The position numbers were made by a program, and so were the translations under genes. Shown piece by piece: positions 1 to 9,102 of a stretch of 64,000 bases of DNA. The notes beneath the pieces are model-generated. The model worked only from the letters and a program-made list of their open reading frames with translations, made no database searches and had not been told where the DNA came from. Every line of letters begins with the position of its first letter. Position 1 is the first letter of the stretch. The stretch is from UBA9160 sp035489755. GTDB taxonomy: Bacteria; Myxococcota_A; UBA9160. The stretch is taken from contig DATGZK010000016.1 of the NCBI GenBank assembly GCA_035489755.1, positions 40,081 to 104,080 of the forward strand, in the 5' to 3' direction.

Positions 1-771
1 AACCCCGAGCATCCCACCGACAGCATGCTGGTGGATCACTTTCGACGCATGCTCACCTTTGACTTTGGCAACAGCGATGCCGACGACACGCCGATCTGGC
101 GGCGGCTGCGCAGCGGCGCGGGTCCGAGCCTCTCGCTAAGCCTCCCCCTGTTTACGCTGGGACTCCTGCTCACGATCTCGCTCGGTCTCCTCGTGGCCTT
201 CTTCCGTGAAACCTATATCGACCGCATGGGCGTCATCTTGTGCGTGCTCGCCATGAGCATTTCCACGGTGCTGTACATCATCGGAGGCCAGTACTTGATC
301 GCCCGGGTGCTGCGCTGGTTTCCCATCTCGGGTTTCGACCCTTCCCCCTCGGTGATCGCTCGCTTCTTGGCGGTGCCCGTGTTGGTAGGCCTGCTGTCAA
401 ACGTCGGCGATAGTGTCCGGTTCTATCGGGCGGTGTTCGTGGAGGAAAGCAGCCGAGACTACGTCCGCACCGCTCGGGCCAAGGGATGTGGAGAAGCCCG
501 GATCCTCATCCACCACGTGCTGCGCAATTCGCTGGTTCCGATCTTGACCCAGGTCGTGGTCGCGATCCCCCTGCTGGTCATGGGCAGCATCTTGCTCGAG
601 TCCTTCTTCGGGATCCCCGGACTTGGCTCGATCACCGTGGACGCCATCAACGCGAACGACTTTGCCACGCTGCGGACCATGGTTTACCTGGGCTCGCTGC
701 TCTTCATCCTGGGTCAGATCCTCACCGACGTGAGCTACACGCTGGTGGACCCTCGCGTGCGGCTGGAGTAG
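1..771 (+). CDS. Dpp/Opp-type ABC transporter permease, 5'-truncated by window
   Basis: The reading frame is open from base 1, so the N-terminus lies outside the window and 256 residues remain. It is an inner-membrane permease of a dipeptide/oligopeptide importer (DppB/OppB family). Several hydrophobic segments are visible, and the EAA loop that contacts the ATPases reads EESSRDYVRTARAKG about 110 residues before the end. The C-terminus ends in the family-typical DPRVRLE. The next permease starts 6 bases after the stop and two ATPases follow, giving a full DppBCDF-like cassette except for the binding protein, which may lie upstream. Substrate cannot be read from the sequence. Confidence 0.9.
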   Translation, partial: NPEHPTDSMLVDHFRRMLTFDFGNSDADDTPIWRRLRSGAGPSLSLSLPLFTLGLLLTISLGLLVAFFRETYIDRMGVILCVLAMSISTVLYIIGGQYLIARVLRWFPISGFDPSPSVIARFLAVPVLVGLLSNVGDSVRFYRAVFVEESSRDYVRTARAKGCGEARILIHHVLRNSLVPILTQVVVAIPLLVMGSILLESFFGIPGLGSITVDAINANDFATLRTMVYLGSLLFILGQILTDVSYTLVDPRVRLE

Positions 772-777
772 GAGGCT

Positions 778-1818
778 GTGCAGCCCTATCTCCTCTCTAA
801 CGTCGTGGTGGTGGGTCTTGGGGCCGCTCTCGCCGTGGCGCTCGCGTCCGCGCGGCGAAGCCGGGTGTGGCGCGATGCCGGGCGCGAGCTCGTGCGCCGC
901 CGACCGATCGCGCTCGCCATTCTGCTCGCGTACGTCGCGGTCGGGCTGCTCGATTCCCTGGCCTGGGTGAGCGGGAGCTCGGCGGGAGCTGCAAAAGGCG
1001 CCGACACCGTCTCGCTTCATAAGCCGCAGAGCGCAATCGACCGCCTCTTTCCCGATGACCGCTTTCGCGAGAAGAGCTACTCCGCGCCGCTCGCCGAACG
1101 TGAGTTTTTAGGAGGCGCGCCGCTTCGCCATCCCGGCCGACATCTGCTTGGCACAGACATCCTCGGGCGCGATGTGCTTTACCAAACGCTCAAGGGGGCG
1201 CGTGTCGCACTCTTGGTCGGGGGCTTCACCAGCCTGATCGTGATCCCTTTGGCCCTCCTTTTTGGAGTCGTGGCCGGGTACTTCGGGGGGCGTATCGATG
1301 ACGTCATCTTCTTCGTGATTTCAACCTTGGCGTCGATGCCGGGTCTTTTGCTTTTGATCGCGCTCATCATGGTGCTCGGGCGGGGGCCGGTGCAGGTATG
1401 CGTTGCGCTGGGTGTCACCGGCTGGGTCGGCTTCGCGCGCGTCGTGCGCGGGGAGACCCTTAAGCTGCGCGAACTCGACTACGTGCACGCGGCCCGCGCG
1501 CTCGGCTCCTCCGACGCACGCATCCTGCTCCGCCACATCGTGCCGAATCTCATGCACCTCGTGGTGATCACGTTCGTTCTGACCTTTTCCGCCTTTGTCC
1601 TCTCGGAGGCGGTGCTCTCCTGGCTCGGCATCGGGATCGACGGGAGCTGGGGCCGGATGATCGATCAGGCCCGGGATGAGCTCTCCCGCGATCCCATCAT
1701 TTGGTGGAACCTGGCGTCGGCATCGGTGGCCCTTTTTGGGCTCATCCTCGCCGTGAACCTGCTGGGCGACGCCGTCCGCGACATCCTCGATCCCCGGACC
1801 CTAAGAGAGCGCGCGTGA
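778..1818 (+). CDS. Dpp/Opp-type ABC transporter permease (DppC-like)
   Basis: Second inner-membrane permease of the peptide importer, 346 residues, GTG start with GGAGG overlapping the previous stop. An N-terminal membrane segment is followed by an extracytoplasmic stretch of roughly 100 residues. The core permease domain then follows, with its EAA loop YVHAARALGSSDARIL near residue 235 and the C-terminal DILDPRTL. The long loop between TM1 and TM2 is typical of DppC/OppC proteins. The stop overlaps the next start (GTGA), so translation is probably coupled. High certainty for family, none for substrate. Confidence 0.92.
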   Translation: MQPYLLSNVVVVGLGAALAVALASARRSRVWRDAGRELVRRRPIALAILLAYVAVGLLDSLAWVSGSSAGAAKGADTVSLHKPQSAIDRLFPDDRFREKSYSAPLAEREFLGGAPLRHPGRHLLGTDILGRDVLYQTLKGARVALLVGGFTSLIVIPLALLFGVVAGYFGGRIDDVIFFVISTLASMPGLLLLIALIMVLGRGPVQVCVALGVTGWVGFARVVRGETLKLRELDYVHAARALGSSDARILLRHIVPNLMHLVVITFVLTFSAFVLSEAVLSWLGIGIDGSWGRMIDQARDELSRDPIIWWNLASASVALFGLILAVNLLGDAVRDILDPRTLRERA

Positions 1819-2852
1819 GCACACCGCGAGCGCCCGCAGCCCGCGCGCAAGCGGAGACGGTGCTCGAGGTCCGGGACCTCGTGACGAGCTTTCCCGGCCC
1901 GAATCGCCGCATCGCCGTGGTGGATGGGGTCAACTTCACGATCGCCCGGGGCGAGACCCTGGCGCTCGTGGGCGAGTCGGGCTGTGGAAAATCGCTGACG
2001 GCGCTCTCGATCCTCCGGCTCGTGCCCAAACCGGGCCGCATCGATCGCGGAACGGTGCGCCTCGGCTCGCGGGATCTGCGCGCCTTGCCGGTCGCCGAGC
2101 TGAGGCGGGTCCGCGGGCATGAGATCTCGATGATCTTTCAGGAGCCGATGACGAGCCTCAACCCCGTCGTCACCGCCGGGAAGCAGGTGATGGAGGCGAT
2201 CCGGCTCCACGAGCGCGTCAGTTCCGATCTCGCTCGGGCCCGAGCCCTCGCGCTCTTCGAGCAGGTGGGAATCCCTGACCCGGCGTCGCGCTTGGATGCC
2301 TTTCCGCACCAGCTCTCCGGAGGCATGAAGCAGCGGGTGATGATCGCCATGGCGCTGGCGGCGCGCCCGAGCGTCCTCATCGCCGACGAGCCGACGACGG
2401 CCCTCGACGTCACGATCCAGGGTCAGATTTTGGATCTCCTGCGTCAGCTTCGCGACCAGCTCGGTACCGCGATCCTGCTGATTACCCACGACCTCGGGAC
2501 CGTGAACGAGCTTGCCGACCGCGTGGCCGTCATGTACGCCGGGCGCCTCGTGGAGGTGGGGACGCGCACGGACATCCTCGCCGCCCCGCGCCATCCCTAC
2601 ACACAGGGTTTGCTGCGCTCCATGCCCGCACGCGCCCGGCGGGGCGAGAGGCTCGCTGAAATTGCGGGGGTGGTGCCGCCGCCAGGCCAATGGCCCGAAG
2701 GCTGCCGCTTCGCACCGCGCTGCACGCGAGCCTTCGATCCGTGTACCCGGATCGACCCCGGACCGACCCGGCTCTCCGGCATCCACACGGCCTGGTGTCA
2801 TGCGGTGGAGCGCGAGGAGAGCACGGCTCCCGCTCAAGGAGCCCCCGCGTGA
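1815..2852 (+). CDS. Peptide ABC transporter ATP-binding protein (DppD/OppD-like)
   Basis: Cytoplasmic ATPase of the peptide importer, 345 residues. Walker A GESGCGKS, signature LSGGMKQR, Walker B VLIADEPTTALD and the switch histidine in LLITHDLG are all present. The C-terminus has the oligopeptide-transporter extension with cysteines (CRFAPRCTRAFDPC). I chose GTG at 1815 because it overlaps the permease stop as GTGA; the frame stays open upstream to 1701, but that part overlaps the permease gene. Coupled in the same way to the next ATPase. Confidence 0.93.
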   Translation: MSTPRAPAARAQAETVLEVRDLVTSFPGPNRRIAVVDGVNFTIARGETLALVGESGCGKSLTALSILRLVPKPGRIDRGTVRLGSRDLRALPVAELRRVRGHEISMIFQEPMTSLNPVVTAGKQVMEAIRLHERVSSDLARARALALFEQVGIPDPASRLDAFPHQLSGGMKQRVMIAMALAARPSVLIADEPTTALDVTIQGQILDLLRQLRDQLGTAILLITHDLGTVNELADRVAVMYAGRLVEVGTRTDILAAPRHPYTQGLLRSMPARARRGERLAEIAGVVPPPGQWPEGCRFAPRCTRAFDPCTRIDPGPTRLSGIHTAWCHAVEREESTAPAQGAPA

Positions 2853-3868
2853 GCGCCGGCGGCGCCGACGCTCTTTTGCGAGTCGAAGGCCTGCGCACCT
2901 GGTTCCCCATTCGGGCGGGGGTCTTTCAGCGCACCATCGGCTACGTGCGCGCGGTGGACGGCGTGGACCTCACCGTCCCGAGCGGCCGGACGCTCGCCCT
3001 GGTGGGCGAGTCGGGCTGCGGGAAGACGACCGTCGGCCAGTCCATTCTGCGCCTCGTCGAGCCTTCGGCAGGCCGCGTGTGCTTCGAGGGCGTAGATCTC
3101 CTCACACTCCCGAAGCCCGCACTCCGCCCCTACCGCCGGGCGATCCAGATCGTGTTTCAGGATCCCCTCGGGTCTCTGGATCCGCGGATGCGCATCCGCG
3201 ACGTGGTGGCAGAGGGAATGAAAGCCTTCCGGATCGGGGCCAATGAGCGTGAGCGCACCGAGCGCGTGGCTGAGCTCTTGCGCCGCGTGCAGCTCGACCC
3301 GACGCAAATGACACGCTACCCGCACGAGCTCTCGGGGGGACAGCGCCAGCGGGTGTGCATCGCGCGGGCCCTTGCCCTCGACCCGAAGCTCTTGATCTGC
3401 GACGAGGCGGTCTCCGCTCTCGACGTCTCCATCCAGGCCCAGATTCTGAACCTGCTCCGAGATCTTCAGGCGGAGCTTGGACTTTCGTATCTATTCATCA
3501 CCCACGACCTTGGGGTCGTGCGCTACCTCGCCGACCGCGTGGCGGTGATGTACCTCGGTCAGATCGTGGAGAACGGCGCAACGGAAGAGCTGTTCGCAGG
3601 TCCCCAGCACCCCTACACCCAGGCGCTGCTGTCCTCTGTGCCCTCGGTCGACCCCGGACGGCGCGCGCGGGCGGTGCGGCTGCCCGGGGATGTGCCGTCC
3701 CCCGCGAACCCACCCGCCGGATGCCGCTTCCACACGCGCTGCCCGGCCGTCTTCGACCGGTGTCGCGCGGAAATGCCCCCGCTGTATCCGGTCCCGGAAG
3801 GCGAGAGCAGGTGCTTTCTCTCGGACCCCGCGGCAAGACCTTCCGCCTTTGGGCCCGCAGGGACCTAG
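2849..3868 (+). CDS. Peptide ABC transporter ATP-binding protein (DppF/OppF-like)
   Basis: Second ATPase of the importer, 339 residues. Walker A GESGCGKTT, signature LSGGQRQR, Walker B LLICDEAVSALD and LFITHDLG are intact. The cysteine-containing C-terminal extension (CRFHTRCPAVFDRC) marks the oligopeptide subfamily. The GTG start at 2849 overlaps the preceding stop; the frame is open further upstream but inside the preceding gene. With its partner it should form the heterodimeric motor for the two permeases. Last gene of the cassette. Confidence 0.93.
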   Translation: MSAGGADALLRVEGLRTWFPIRAGVFQRTIGYVRAVDGVDLTVPSGRTLALVGESGCGKTTVGQSILRLVEPSAGRVCFEGVDLLTLPKPALRPYRRAIQIVFQDPLGSLDPRMRIRDVVAEGMKAFRIGANERERTERVAELLRRVQLDPTQMTRYPHELSGGQRQRVCIARALALDPKLLICDEAVSALDVSIQAQILNLLRDLQAELGLSYLFITHDLGVVRYLADRVAVMYLGQIVENGATEELFAGPQHPYTQALLSSVPSVDPGRRARAVRLPGDVPSPANPPAGCRFHTRCPAVFDRCRAEMPPLYPVPEGESRCFLSDPAARPSAFGPAGT

Positions 3869-3933
3869 GCCACGGCGGCGCCGATAAGGTTCTAGACGGG
3901 GCCTGCCGATGGACTCGAGGTGGAGACGAGTCC

Positions 3934-4755
3934 ATGGCGCGCGGCCCCAAGATCGGCGAAGTCCTCGTCCAAGCGGGCCTCATCGACGAGTTTCAGCTCG
4001 AGGCAGGTCTGGCCCAGCAGCAGCGCTGGGGCGGTCGCCTCGGCCGGGCGCTCGTTCAGCTTGGCTTCCTCCAGGAGGCGGACTTTGTCCGCGTGCTTTC
4101 CAAGGTGCTGAATGTCCCCGTCGTACGGCTTGCCGAAAAGAAGCCTTCGCCGGAAACCATCGGCCTCGTGCCTGCGGAGCTTGCCGAAAAATATGGCTGC
4201 CTCCCGCTGTTCACCAAGCGCGAGGGCGGGGCTAATACGCTCTATCTCGGGATCGAAGATCCATCGGACCTTAAGGCCCTCGATGAGCTTTCGTTCCGGA
4301 TCGGGATGAAGGTGAAGCCGGTCTTGGTGGGGCCGAGCGAGCTGCGGGAGGCCATCGCCCGGACCTACCACCACCGCGGCTCTGGGGAGCCTGAACAGGC
4401 GAGCTCCATCGCGGAGACACTGTTCGAACCCGGAGACACGGCTCCCGTGCTCGATCCGCCGGTGGTCCCGAGCCCCCCGCCGGCCGCGCGGCGGCCAGCC
4501 CCGCCCCCAGCTGCCGCGGAGCCTGAGCTCCTCCTGGATGACCCAGCACCCCCCTCCTCCTCCTCCCTCGCCGGACTGGCGACAGCCAAGGCGGGCGCGG
4601 AGGCCGCGGGTGCAAAGCCGCGCGAAGTTCCGACCCGCCTCATCCTGCATGCGCTCACCCAGCTCTTGATCGAAAAGGGCGTGATCCGGCGCGAAGAACT
4701 GATGGAGCGGCTCAAGAGCCTCGAGCCATCGGGTGACGGCGGCCCCAAGCACTGA
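3934..4755 (+). CDS. GspE/MshE N-terminal domain protein, stand-alone
   Basis: 273 residues. The first 140 or so (KIGEVLVQAGLI, then LGRALVQLGFL, then VLNVPVVRL and LFTKREG) match the MshEN/T2SSE N-terminal domain of type II secretion and type IV pilus ATPases, a fold that in MshE binds c-di-GMP. No ATPase domain follows: a Pro/Ala-rich linker (about residues 175-225) leads to a short helical tail, LILHALTQLLIEKGVI. ATG at 3934 begins directly at the domain; the frame is open further upstream but overlaps the ABC gene. It may be a regulator or adaptor; the ligand is not established. Confidence 0.75.
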   Translation: MARGPKIGEVLVQAGLIDEFQLEAGLAQQQRWGGRLGRALVQLGFLQEADFVRVLSKVLNVPVVRLAEKKPSPETIGLVPAELAEKYGCLPLFTKREGGANTLYLGIEDPSDLKALDELSFRIGMKVKPVLVGPSELREAIARTYHHRGSGEPEQASSIAETLFEPGDTAPVLDPPVVPSPPPAARRPAPPPAAAEPELLLDDPAPPSSSSLAGLATAKAGAEAAGAKPREVPTRLILHALTQLLIEKGVIRREELMERLKSLEPSGDGGPKH

Positions 4756-4839
4756 TCCGGACTCGCGCAGCGTGCCTTGACACCTCCAACCCTGCCGGTC
4801 ACGCTGCCTCTCCAGCGCGCCGGAGGGGGGTTTTGGGCG

Positions 4840-5148
4840 ATGCGCCTTGAGTACGGATTCGAGCTCTCCCAAGTCGAGACGCCGTGTTTCTCCGTCGAGG
4901 CAGTGGAGGGCATCGGCAAGCTCTTCACCCTCGGTGCGCTCGTCTTGAACGTCCTCGAGACACGGCCGCGCGTCGAGCTCGTTTTCCATGGCGTGAATCC
5001 TGAAGATCCGCCGCGCAAGATCGAGTCCTTCAAAGGAATTCTCGGGAGCGCCCCGGGCCAGCGGAGCTTCTCCTACGAGGTCGGTCAAGGAGGGCGCGTT
5101 CCCAACTCAAGCGCCTATTTCCAGTGGCTTGCAGTGCGAAAGGCATGA
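4840..5148 (+). CDS. Conserved hypothetical protein
   Basis: About 102 residues with a regular mix of charged and hydrophobic positions (MRLEYGFELSQVETP start). I do not recognise the family. ATG 4840 is preceded by a GGAGGGG run about ten bases upstream; an alternative TTG at 4777 would add 21 residues. It ends 8 bases before the convergent kinase gene. No signal peptide or membrane segment. Confidence 0.55.
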   Translation: MRLEYGFELSQVETPCFSVEAVEGIGKLFTLGALVLNVLETRPRVELVFHGVNPEDPPRKIESFKGILGSAPGQRSFSYEVGQGGRVPNSSAYFQWLAVRKA

Positions 5149-5155
5149 GCCGGCG

Positions 5156-6709
5156 CTAGTTCGCGGCTCCCTGCTCGCGCGCTACCCCGCGCTCCCTCTC
5201 GGCCTCAAGACAACCTGCCCCCGTCCAGCGGTGTTTGCGCGCGAGGCTTTGCGCGATGACCGCCGAGCGCGCCTGCTCCCGTCCGACCGAGAAGGGAGCC
5301 GTGCGTGCATACAGCTCGAACGCCGCTTGCCGCGCCGGCGCGGGGTAGGCGTCCGGGAGCGACGCGTTGAGCTGCGCGAGAGCCCGGATCGCCCTCCGCT
5401 CGCCTGCGTGCCTGCGAAACACGACGCTTTCGAGGTCGATGAGCCGTGCCTCAAGGGCCCCGCCCGGGCCTTGTCGCACGTAGACGTTGCCTCCCTTTAG
5501 GTCGCCGTGGTCGGCGCCTTGGAGACGCAGCCTCGCTGCGAGCCGCGCCAGCATCGAGAGCACGCCTGCGAGGTCGGCGGCTGCCGGGGGACAATCTGCA
5601 GGCCAATCGGGCCGCAGGTCCTCCAACACCACAAGCGAAGCGGTCGGAATGCCAAGGACGCGGCGCTCGAGAAAGGCGAGAGGGCGCGCAGCTCCGATCC
5701 CCCGGTGAAGCAGGCCGTGGCCGCCGCGCCAGGCGCGCCACGCCGCCGAACCGCGCAGAAGATCCGCAAACGCTCGGGCGAGACCGCGTGCCCGGTGCTC
5801 CTTCACAATGACGGCCTTCTTGCCGAGCGAGACGGCGGTCACGAGGGCACGCTCGTCACGCTTCACCAGCGCCGGCGCCGCGCTCGCCCTGGCATGGGCG
5901 TCCAAAGCCTCGATCAGCTCCGCGGCAGGGACGTCGCTGCCGCGGAGGCCGCGCCAGGACCGATACCTTATCCGTGTGTAGGCCCGGCCGGGGCGGAGGG
6001 AGCGCCGGGTGCGGCTTTGCGCGTGGGCGATGGCGCGAGCCTTCGTGAGGGCTGCGAGCTCTTGCAGGAGCCTGCGCCCCGCCGCGTCCAAGGGGCGCGC
6101 GAGGCCGAGCGCTGCGGCGAGGGTGCGCAAGCGATCCGTGCGTGACGCGAAGTACGAGAGCGCGTGATCGAGGTGCGCGAGATCCCGCAGGCGCCGGCGC
6201 TGGCCCGCCGTCCGCCGCGCGTGCTGGAGGTCGAGCAAGATCGGTCCGTCGTCGCCCACCACGATGTTCCCGTGGTGAAGGTCTCCGTGGACGAATCCTC
6301 CCGCGTGAAGCTCAGCAATGCGCGAACCGAGGAGCGACAGCAGGCGGCGCCGCTCCTTTTTCGGCGCATCCAGCGCACCGAGGAGGGGGCGGCCCGCGAC
6401 GTAGCGCAGCACAAGGAGGCGGTCTCCGTCTTCGAGGCGGGCGAGGGCGAGAGGCTCGGGCACGGAAACCCGCGCGGCGCGGAGCGAGAGGAGGGCCCGC
6501 CACTCGCGCACGGCGGGCGAGTAGCCAATGCGTTCTTTCAGCGCTTCGCGCAGGGCGTGGCGTCCTGTGCCGAGGCGAAACTGCTTGACGAGAAGCGCGC
6601 CTGCGCCGGGGGTGGAAAGGCGAACCAGGCGGCGGCGGGGATTGTCGCGAAGAACCTCTGCGCGAGCGTCAGCGTCGCCCCGCAGCCACGCCTCCACTTC
6701 GGCGCGCAC
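5156..6709 (-). CDS. Tandem WaaP/Kdo-kinase-like protein (two kinase domains)
   Basis: Protein-kinase-fold enzyme with two catalytic domains in one chain, about 517 residues. Domain 1 has HGDLHHGN near residue 141 and the metal-binding DLQHAR. Domain 2 has HGDLKGGN in the last third and LIDLES. These are the marks of the lipopolysaccharide core heptose/Kdo kinase superfamily (WaaP, KdkA). It lies 35 bases downstream of a WaaG-like glycosyltransferase on the same strand, which supports a role in LPS core phosphorylation. The start is uncertain: GTG at 6709 is the first usual start after the neighbour's stop, and the frame is open further upstream. Domain substrates are inferred only. Confidence 0.75.
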   Translation of the reverse strand: MRAEVEAWLRGDADARAEVLRDNPRRRLVRLSTPGAGALLVKQFRLGTGRHALREALKERIGYSPAVREWRALLSLRAARVSVPEPLALARLEDGDRLLVLRYVAGRPLLGALDAPKKERRRLLSLLGSRIAELHAGGFVHGDLHHGNIVVGDDGPILLDLQHARRTAGQRRRLRDLAHLDHALSYFASRTDRLRTLAAALGLARPLDAAGRRLLQELAALTKARAIAHAQSRTRRSLRPGRAYTRIRYRSWRGLRGSDVPAAELIEALDAHARASAAPALVKRDERALVTAVSLGKKAVIVKEHRARGLARAFADLLRGSAAWRAWRGGHGLLHRGIGAARPLAFLERRVLGIPTASLVVLEDLRPDWPADCPPAAADLAGVLSMLARLAARLRLQGADHGDLKGGNVYVRQGPGGALEARLIDLESVVFRRHAGERRAIRALAQLNASLPDAYPAPARQAAFELYARTAPFSVGREQARSAVIAQSLARKHRWTGAGCLEAERERGVAREQGAAN

Positions 6710-6744
6710 GACGGGGTCGCCGGCCTCCCAGCGCGGCCCCGCGC

Positions 6745-7875
6745 TCAGCGTCGCACCCGTGCGTAGAGGTGATGGAGCGCGGCCACGTGGGCGGAGAGGG
6801 AGTGCCGCTCGGCGACGACCCGCGCCGCGCGCCCGAGCCGCGCCCGAAGCTCCGGCGAGGCCAGGGCATCGAGTGCCTTGGCGAAACCCGAAACGTCCTC
6901 TGGGTCCTCGACCACAAAGCCGGCCTCCTCGCGACCCGCGGGACCCGGCAGGGCGCCCGCCGCAGCCTCCTCGAAGGGGCGGATCAGCTCGGCCGCACCG
7001 TTGGCGCCGCTCGTCACGAGGGGGATCCCGCTTGCGGCGGCCTCCAGGCACACGTTGGAGAACGCGTCGTAACGGGTCGGCAAAAGGAGCGCGGCGGCGG
7101 ATGCATACAGCGTTTCGAGGTCGGCGCGCGCGCCGAGAAAGCGCACCCGGTCCGCGACTCTAAGGCGCTGCGCAAGGGCGCGCCAGGGAGCGGCCTCGTC
7201 CCGCCCGACCACCCAGAGCTGTGCGCTGCTCGCGCTGGCCGCAGCGAGCGCTCGGATCGCGGTATCGAGCCCTTTGCGCGGGAAACCGGCGCCCACAAAG
7301 AGCCAGACCGGTCCCTCCGCTTCGAGCGGGAGCTTACGACCGGGATGGAAGCGCTCAAGGTCGACGGGGTTCGGGATCACGAGCAGTCGCTCGTCGGACA
7401 CGCGGTAGCGTCTGCGAATCTCGCGCCGGACCATCTCGGAGTTGCACTGCACGAGCTGAGAGGAGTCGGCGAAGATGCGGGACTCGATCCACAGAAGTGT
7501 CGCATGCCGGGGGGAGAAGCGGCGAAGCAGGCTCCCCGCGCTGCCATGGCGCCGCGCCAGATAGTCGGCGTGGCTGCCGCCGCCGGCACGATACACGTCC
7601 TGGTGCAGAGTACGCGCGAACGAATGCACGACGTCGGGGCGCAGCCGGGCCGAGGCGCGCGCCGCAGCGTGGGAGAAGGAAAGGACGCGCAGGGGCTGCC
7701 AGGTCCGGGAAATCCGCAGGCGTTCGACCGCGACGGCCGCAGCGGGATCCGCCTCCCGGGCTAAGACGACGACCTCGTCTCCCGTCGCCGCGAGGCCGTG
7801 GGCGACACTCCACGCGACGTTTTCAACCCCCCCTGCGGCCGGCCGGAAGCGCTCGACCACGAGCGCGATCTTCAC
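6745..7875 (-). CDS. Glycosyltransferase family 4 (WaaG-like)
   Basis: 376-residue GT-B glycosyltransferase. The N-terminus MKIALVVERFRPAAGGVE is typical of GT4 enzymes. The nucleotide-sugar domain has VIPNPVDLERFHP, FVGAGFPRKGLDTAIRA and the E-x7-E-like segment SNVCLEAAASGIPLV. The pattern is closest to WaaG, which adds the first glucose to the LPS inner-core heptose; donor and acceptor cannot be proved here. It shares a short operon with the tandem WaaP-like kinase downstream. WaaG and WaaP cooperate in enteric core assembly, which fits. Confidence 0.8.
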   Translation of the reverse strand: MKIALVVERFRPAAGGVENVAWSVAHGLAATGDEVVVLAREADPAAAVAVERLRISRTWQPLRVLSFSHAAARASARLRPDVVHSFARTLHQDVYRAGGGSHADYLARRHGSAGSLLRRFSPRHATLLWIESRIFADSSQLVQCNSEMVRREIRRRYRVSDERLLVIPNPVDLERFHPGRKLPLEAEGPVWLFVGAGFPRKGLDTAIRALAAASASSAQLWVVGRDEAAPWRALAQRLRVADRVRFLGARADLETLYASAAALLLPTRYDAFSNVCLEAAASGIPLVTSGANGAAELIRPFEEAAAGALPGPAGREEAGFVVEDPEDVSGFAKALDALASPELRARLGRAARVVAERHSLSAHVAALHHLYARVRR

Positions 7876-7969
7876 GGATGGGCCCTCGGGGAATGGGTGC
7901 CAAGCCTTTGCGGAGCGGAAGCGGCCGCGAGGGGGGCGGGCTCGCTGTCAAAGAGGGGCGGCGCGAGGG

Positions 7970-8248
7970 TCAGCGAAGCCCGTCCATCCGCCGGCGGGAG
8001 AGCACGGCCGCCGCCGCGATTGCGAGCCCGAATCCCGCAGCCGCGCCGGCGGGCGAGCCGCGGCGCGGGGCACACATGATGGGCAACGCGGCGTGCGCCC
8101 TTGCATCGGATTCGGCAGACCTTGCATCGGCTGAAAGGTCGTGCGATGTCGGCTCGTCCAGCGCGCGGCCCGGCCCCGCCAGAAGGAGGGCGAGCGCCAG
8201 GGCGGAGGCGAACGTAAGAGCGGAGGAGGCGACCGTCACGAGGGCCAA
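7970..8248 (-). CDS. Small secreted protein with C-terminal anchor-like segment
   Basis: 92 residues. An N-terminal signal peptide (hydrophobic residues about 5-25, ending GPGRA) is followed by a short charged segment. The C-terminal part has Cys, a small-residue spacer, a hydrophobic helix (AAAGFGLAIAAAAVL) and the basic cluster SRRR. This three-part C-terminus resembles MYXO-CTERM/PEP-CTERM-type sorting tails, but I cannot assign it to a defined family. It lies upstream of the glycosyltransferase on the same strand. Short, so real status is moderately supported. Confidence 0.5.
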   Translation of the reverse strand: MALVTVASSALTFASALALALLLAGPGRALDEPTSHDLSADARSAESDARAHAALPIMCAPRRGSPAGAAAGFGLAIAAAAVLSRRRMDGLR

Positions 8249-8362
8249 GCATATCCCTCACTCCTGCGGGGGGACAGAGCCGCCAGCGCCTTCGGGCCGC
8301 TCGCGCGATTGCGGGCCTGAACGGATACTGAAGCAGGCGCGCGGACCTGCGATGTGGATTGC

Positions 8363-8392
8363 TTGACGCCCGAGCGCGTCCCCGGGTAGATT
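8363..8392 (+). promoter_or_regulatory. Putative sigma-70 promoter of the TetR/ABC operon
   Basis: TTGACG (8363-8368), an 18-base spacer, then TAGATT (8387-8392), 41 bases upstream of the regulator ATG. Autoregulation by the TetR protein is plausible, but no clear palindromic operator stands out. Confidence 0.4.
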
Positions 8393-8433
8393 CCGCCGCC
8401 CACTTGGGCAGAGGACACTGGGTTCGTAAGCGC

Positions 8434-9102
8434 ATGGCTCGACAACCGCTCGCAGTGCTCCAGCCGGCCGCGCCTGGTCTTGCTCGCGTGAGGCGGGACA
8501 AGCGGGCGCTGATCCTCGACGCCGCGATCAAAGTCTTCGCCCGCAAGGGCTATCACGGCTGCCGGGTCTCCGACATCGCGCGCGAGGCGGATATCGCGTA
8601 CGGCCTCGTCTATCACTACTTCACGAACAAAGAGGAGATTCTTCGCACCATCTTCGAAGAACGCTGGAGCGGCTTTCTCGAGCTCGTGGACGAGATCGCC
8701 GCCCGCGATACCTCCGTCGAGGACAAGCTCGTGTCCATCGCGGCCCTCATGCTGAACGCCTACCGGGTGCGGCCGGATTGGGTGAAGGTGCTCGTGCTCG
8801 AGCTGCAGCGTTCCTCGCGCTTCGCCGAACCCGGGCAGATCCGCGCAGTCGGCCTGCTCTTCCAGAGCGTGGCTCGCATCCTGCGCGCCGGGCAGGACGC
8901 GGGGGAGCTGCGGCCGGATCTGGACCCCGACGTGGCCTGCTACGTGTTCATCGGTGCGCTCGAGATCGTGATCACGAGTCTCGTGCTCGACCTCATCAAG
9001 ATTGAGGAGAAGGCTCCGTCCGAGAGCGAGTACTACCTCAAAGTGGCGCGCACCGTCGTGGACATCTTTTTGCACGGCCTCGCCCAGGGGAGCACGCGAT
9101 GA
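8434..9102 (+). CDS. TetR/AcrR family transcriptional regulator
   Basis: 222 residues from ATG 8434. The N-terminal TetR helix-turn-helix reads ILDAAIKVFARKGYHGCRV, then IAREADIAYGLVYHYF, then TNKEEIL, followed by a helical ligand domain. Its stop overlaps the ATG of the ABC ATPase (ATGA), so it is co-translated with the transporter and likely controls it. The domain after the HTH resembles FadR/YsiA-type acyl-CoA-responsive TetR proteins, but the ligand is inference. A TTG at 8359 is an alternative, less likely start, because the proposed promoter lies across it. Confidence 0.88.
   Translation: MARQPLAVLQPAAPGLARVRRDKRALILDAAIKVFARKGYHGCRVSDIAREADIAYGLVYHYFTNKEEILRTIFEERWSGFLELVDEIAARDTSVEDKLVSIAALMLNAYRVRPDWVKVLVLELQRSSRFAEPGQIRAVGLLFQSVARILRAGQDAGELRPDLDPDVACYVFIGALEIVITSLVLDLIKIEEKAPSESEYYLKVARTVVDIFLHGLAQGSTR

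Noticed and set aside
1665..2837. 390-codon minus-strand open frame
   Set aside because: Antisense to OppD-like ATPase.
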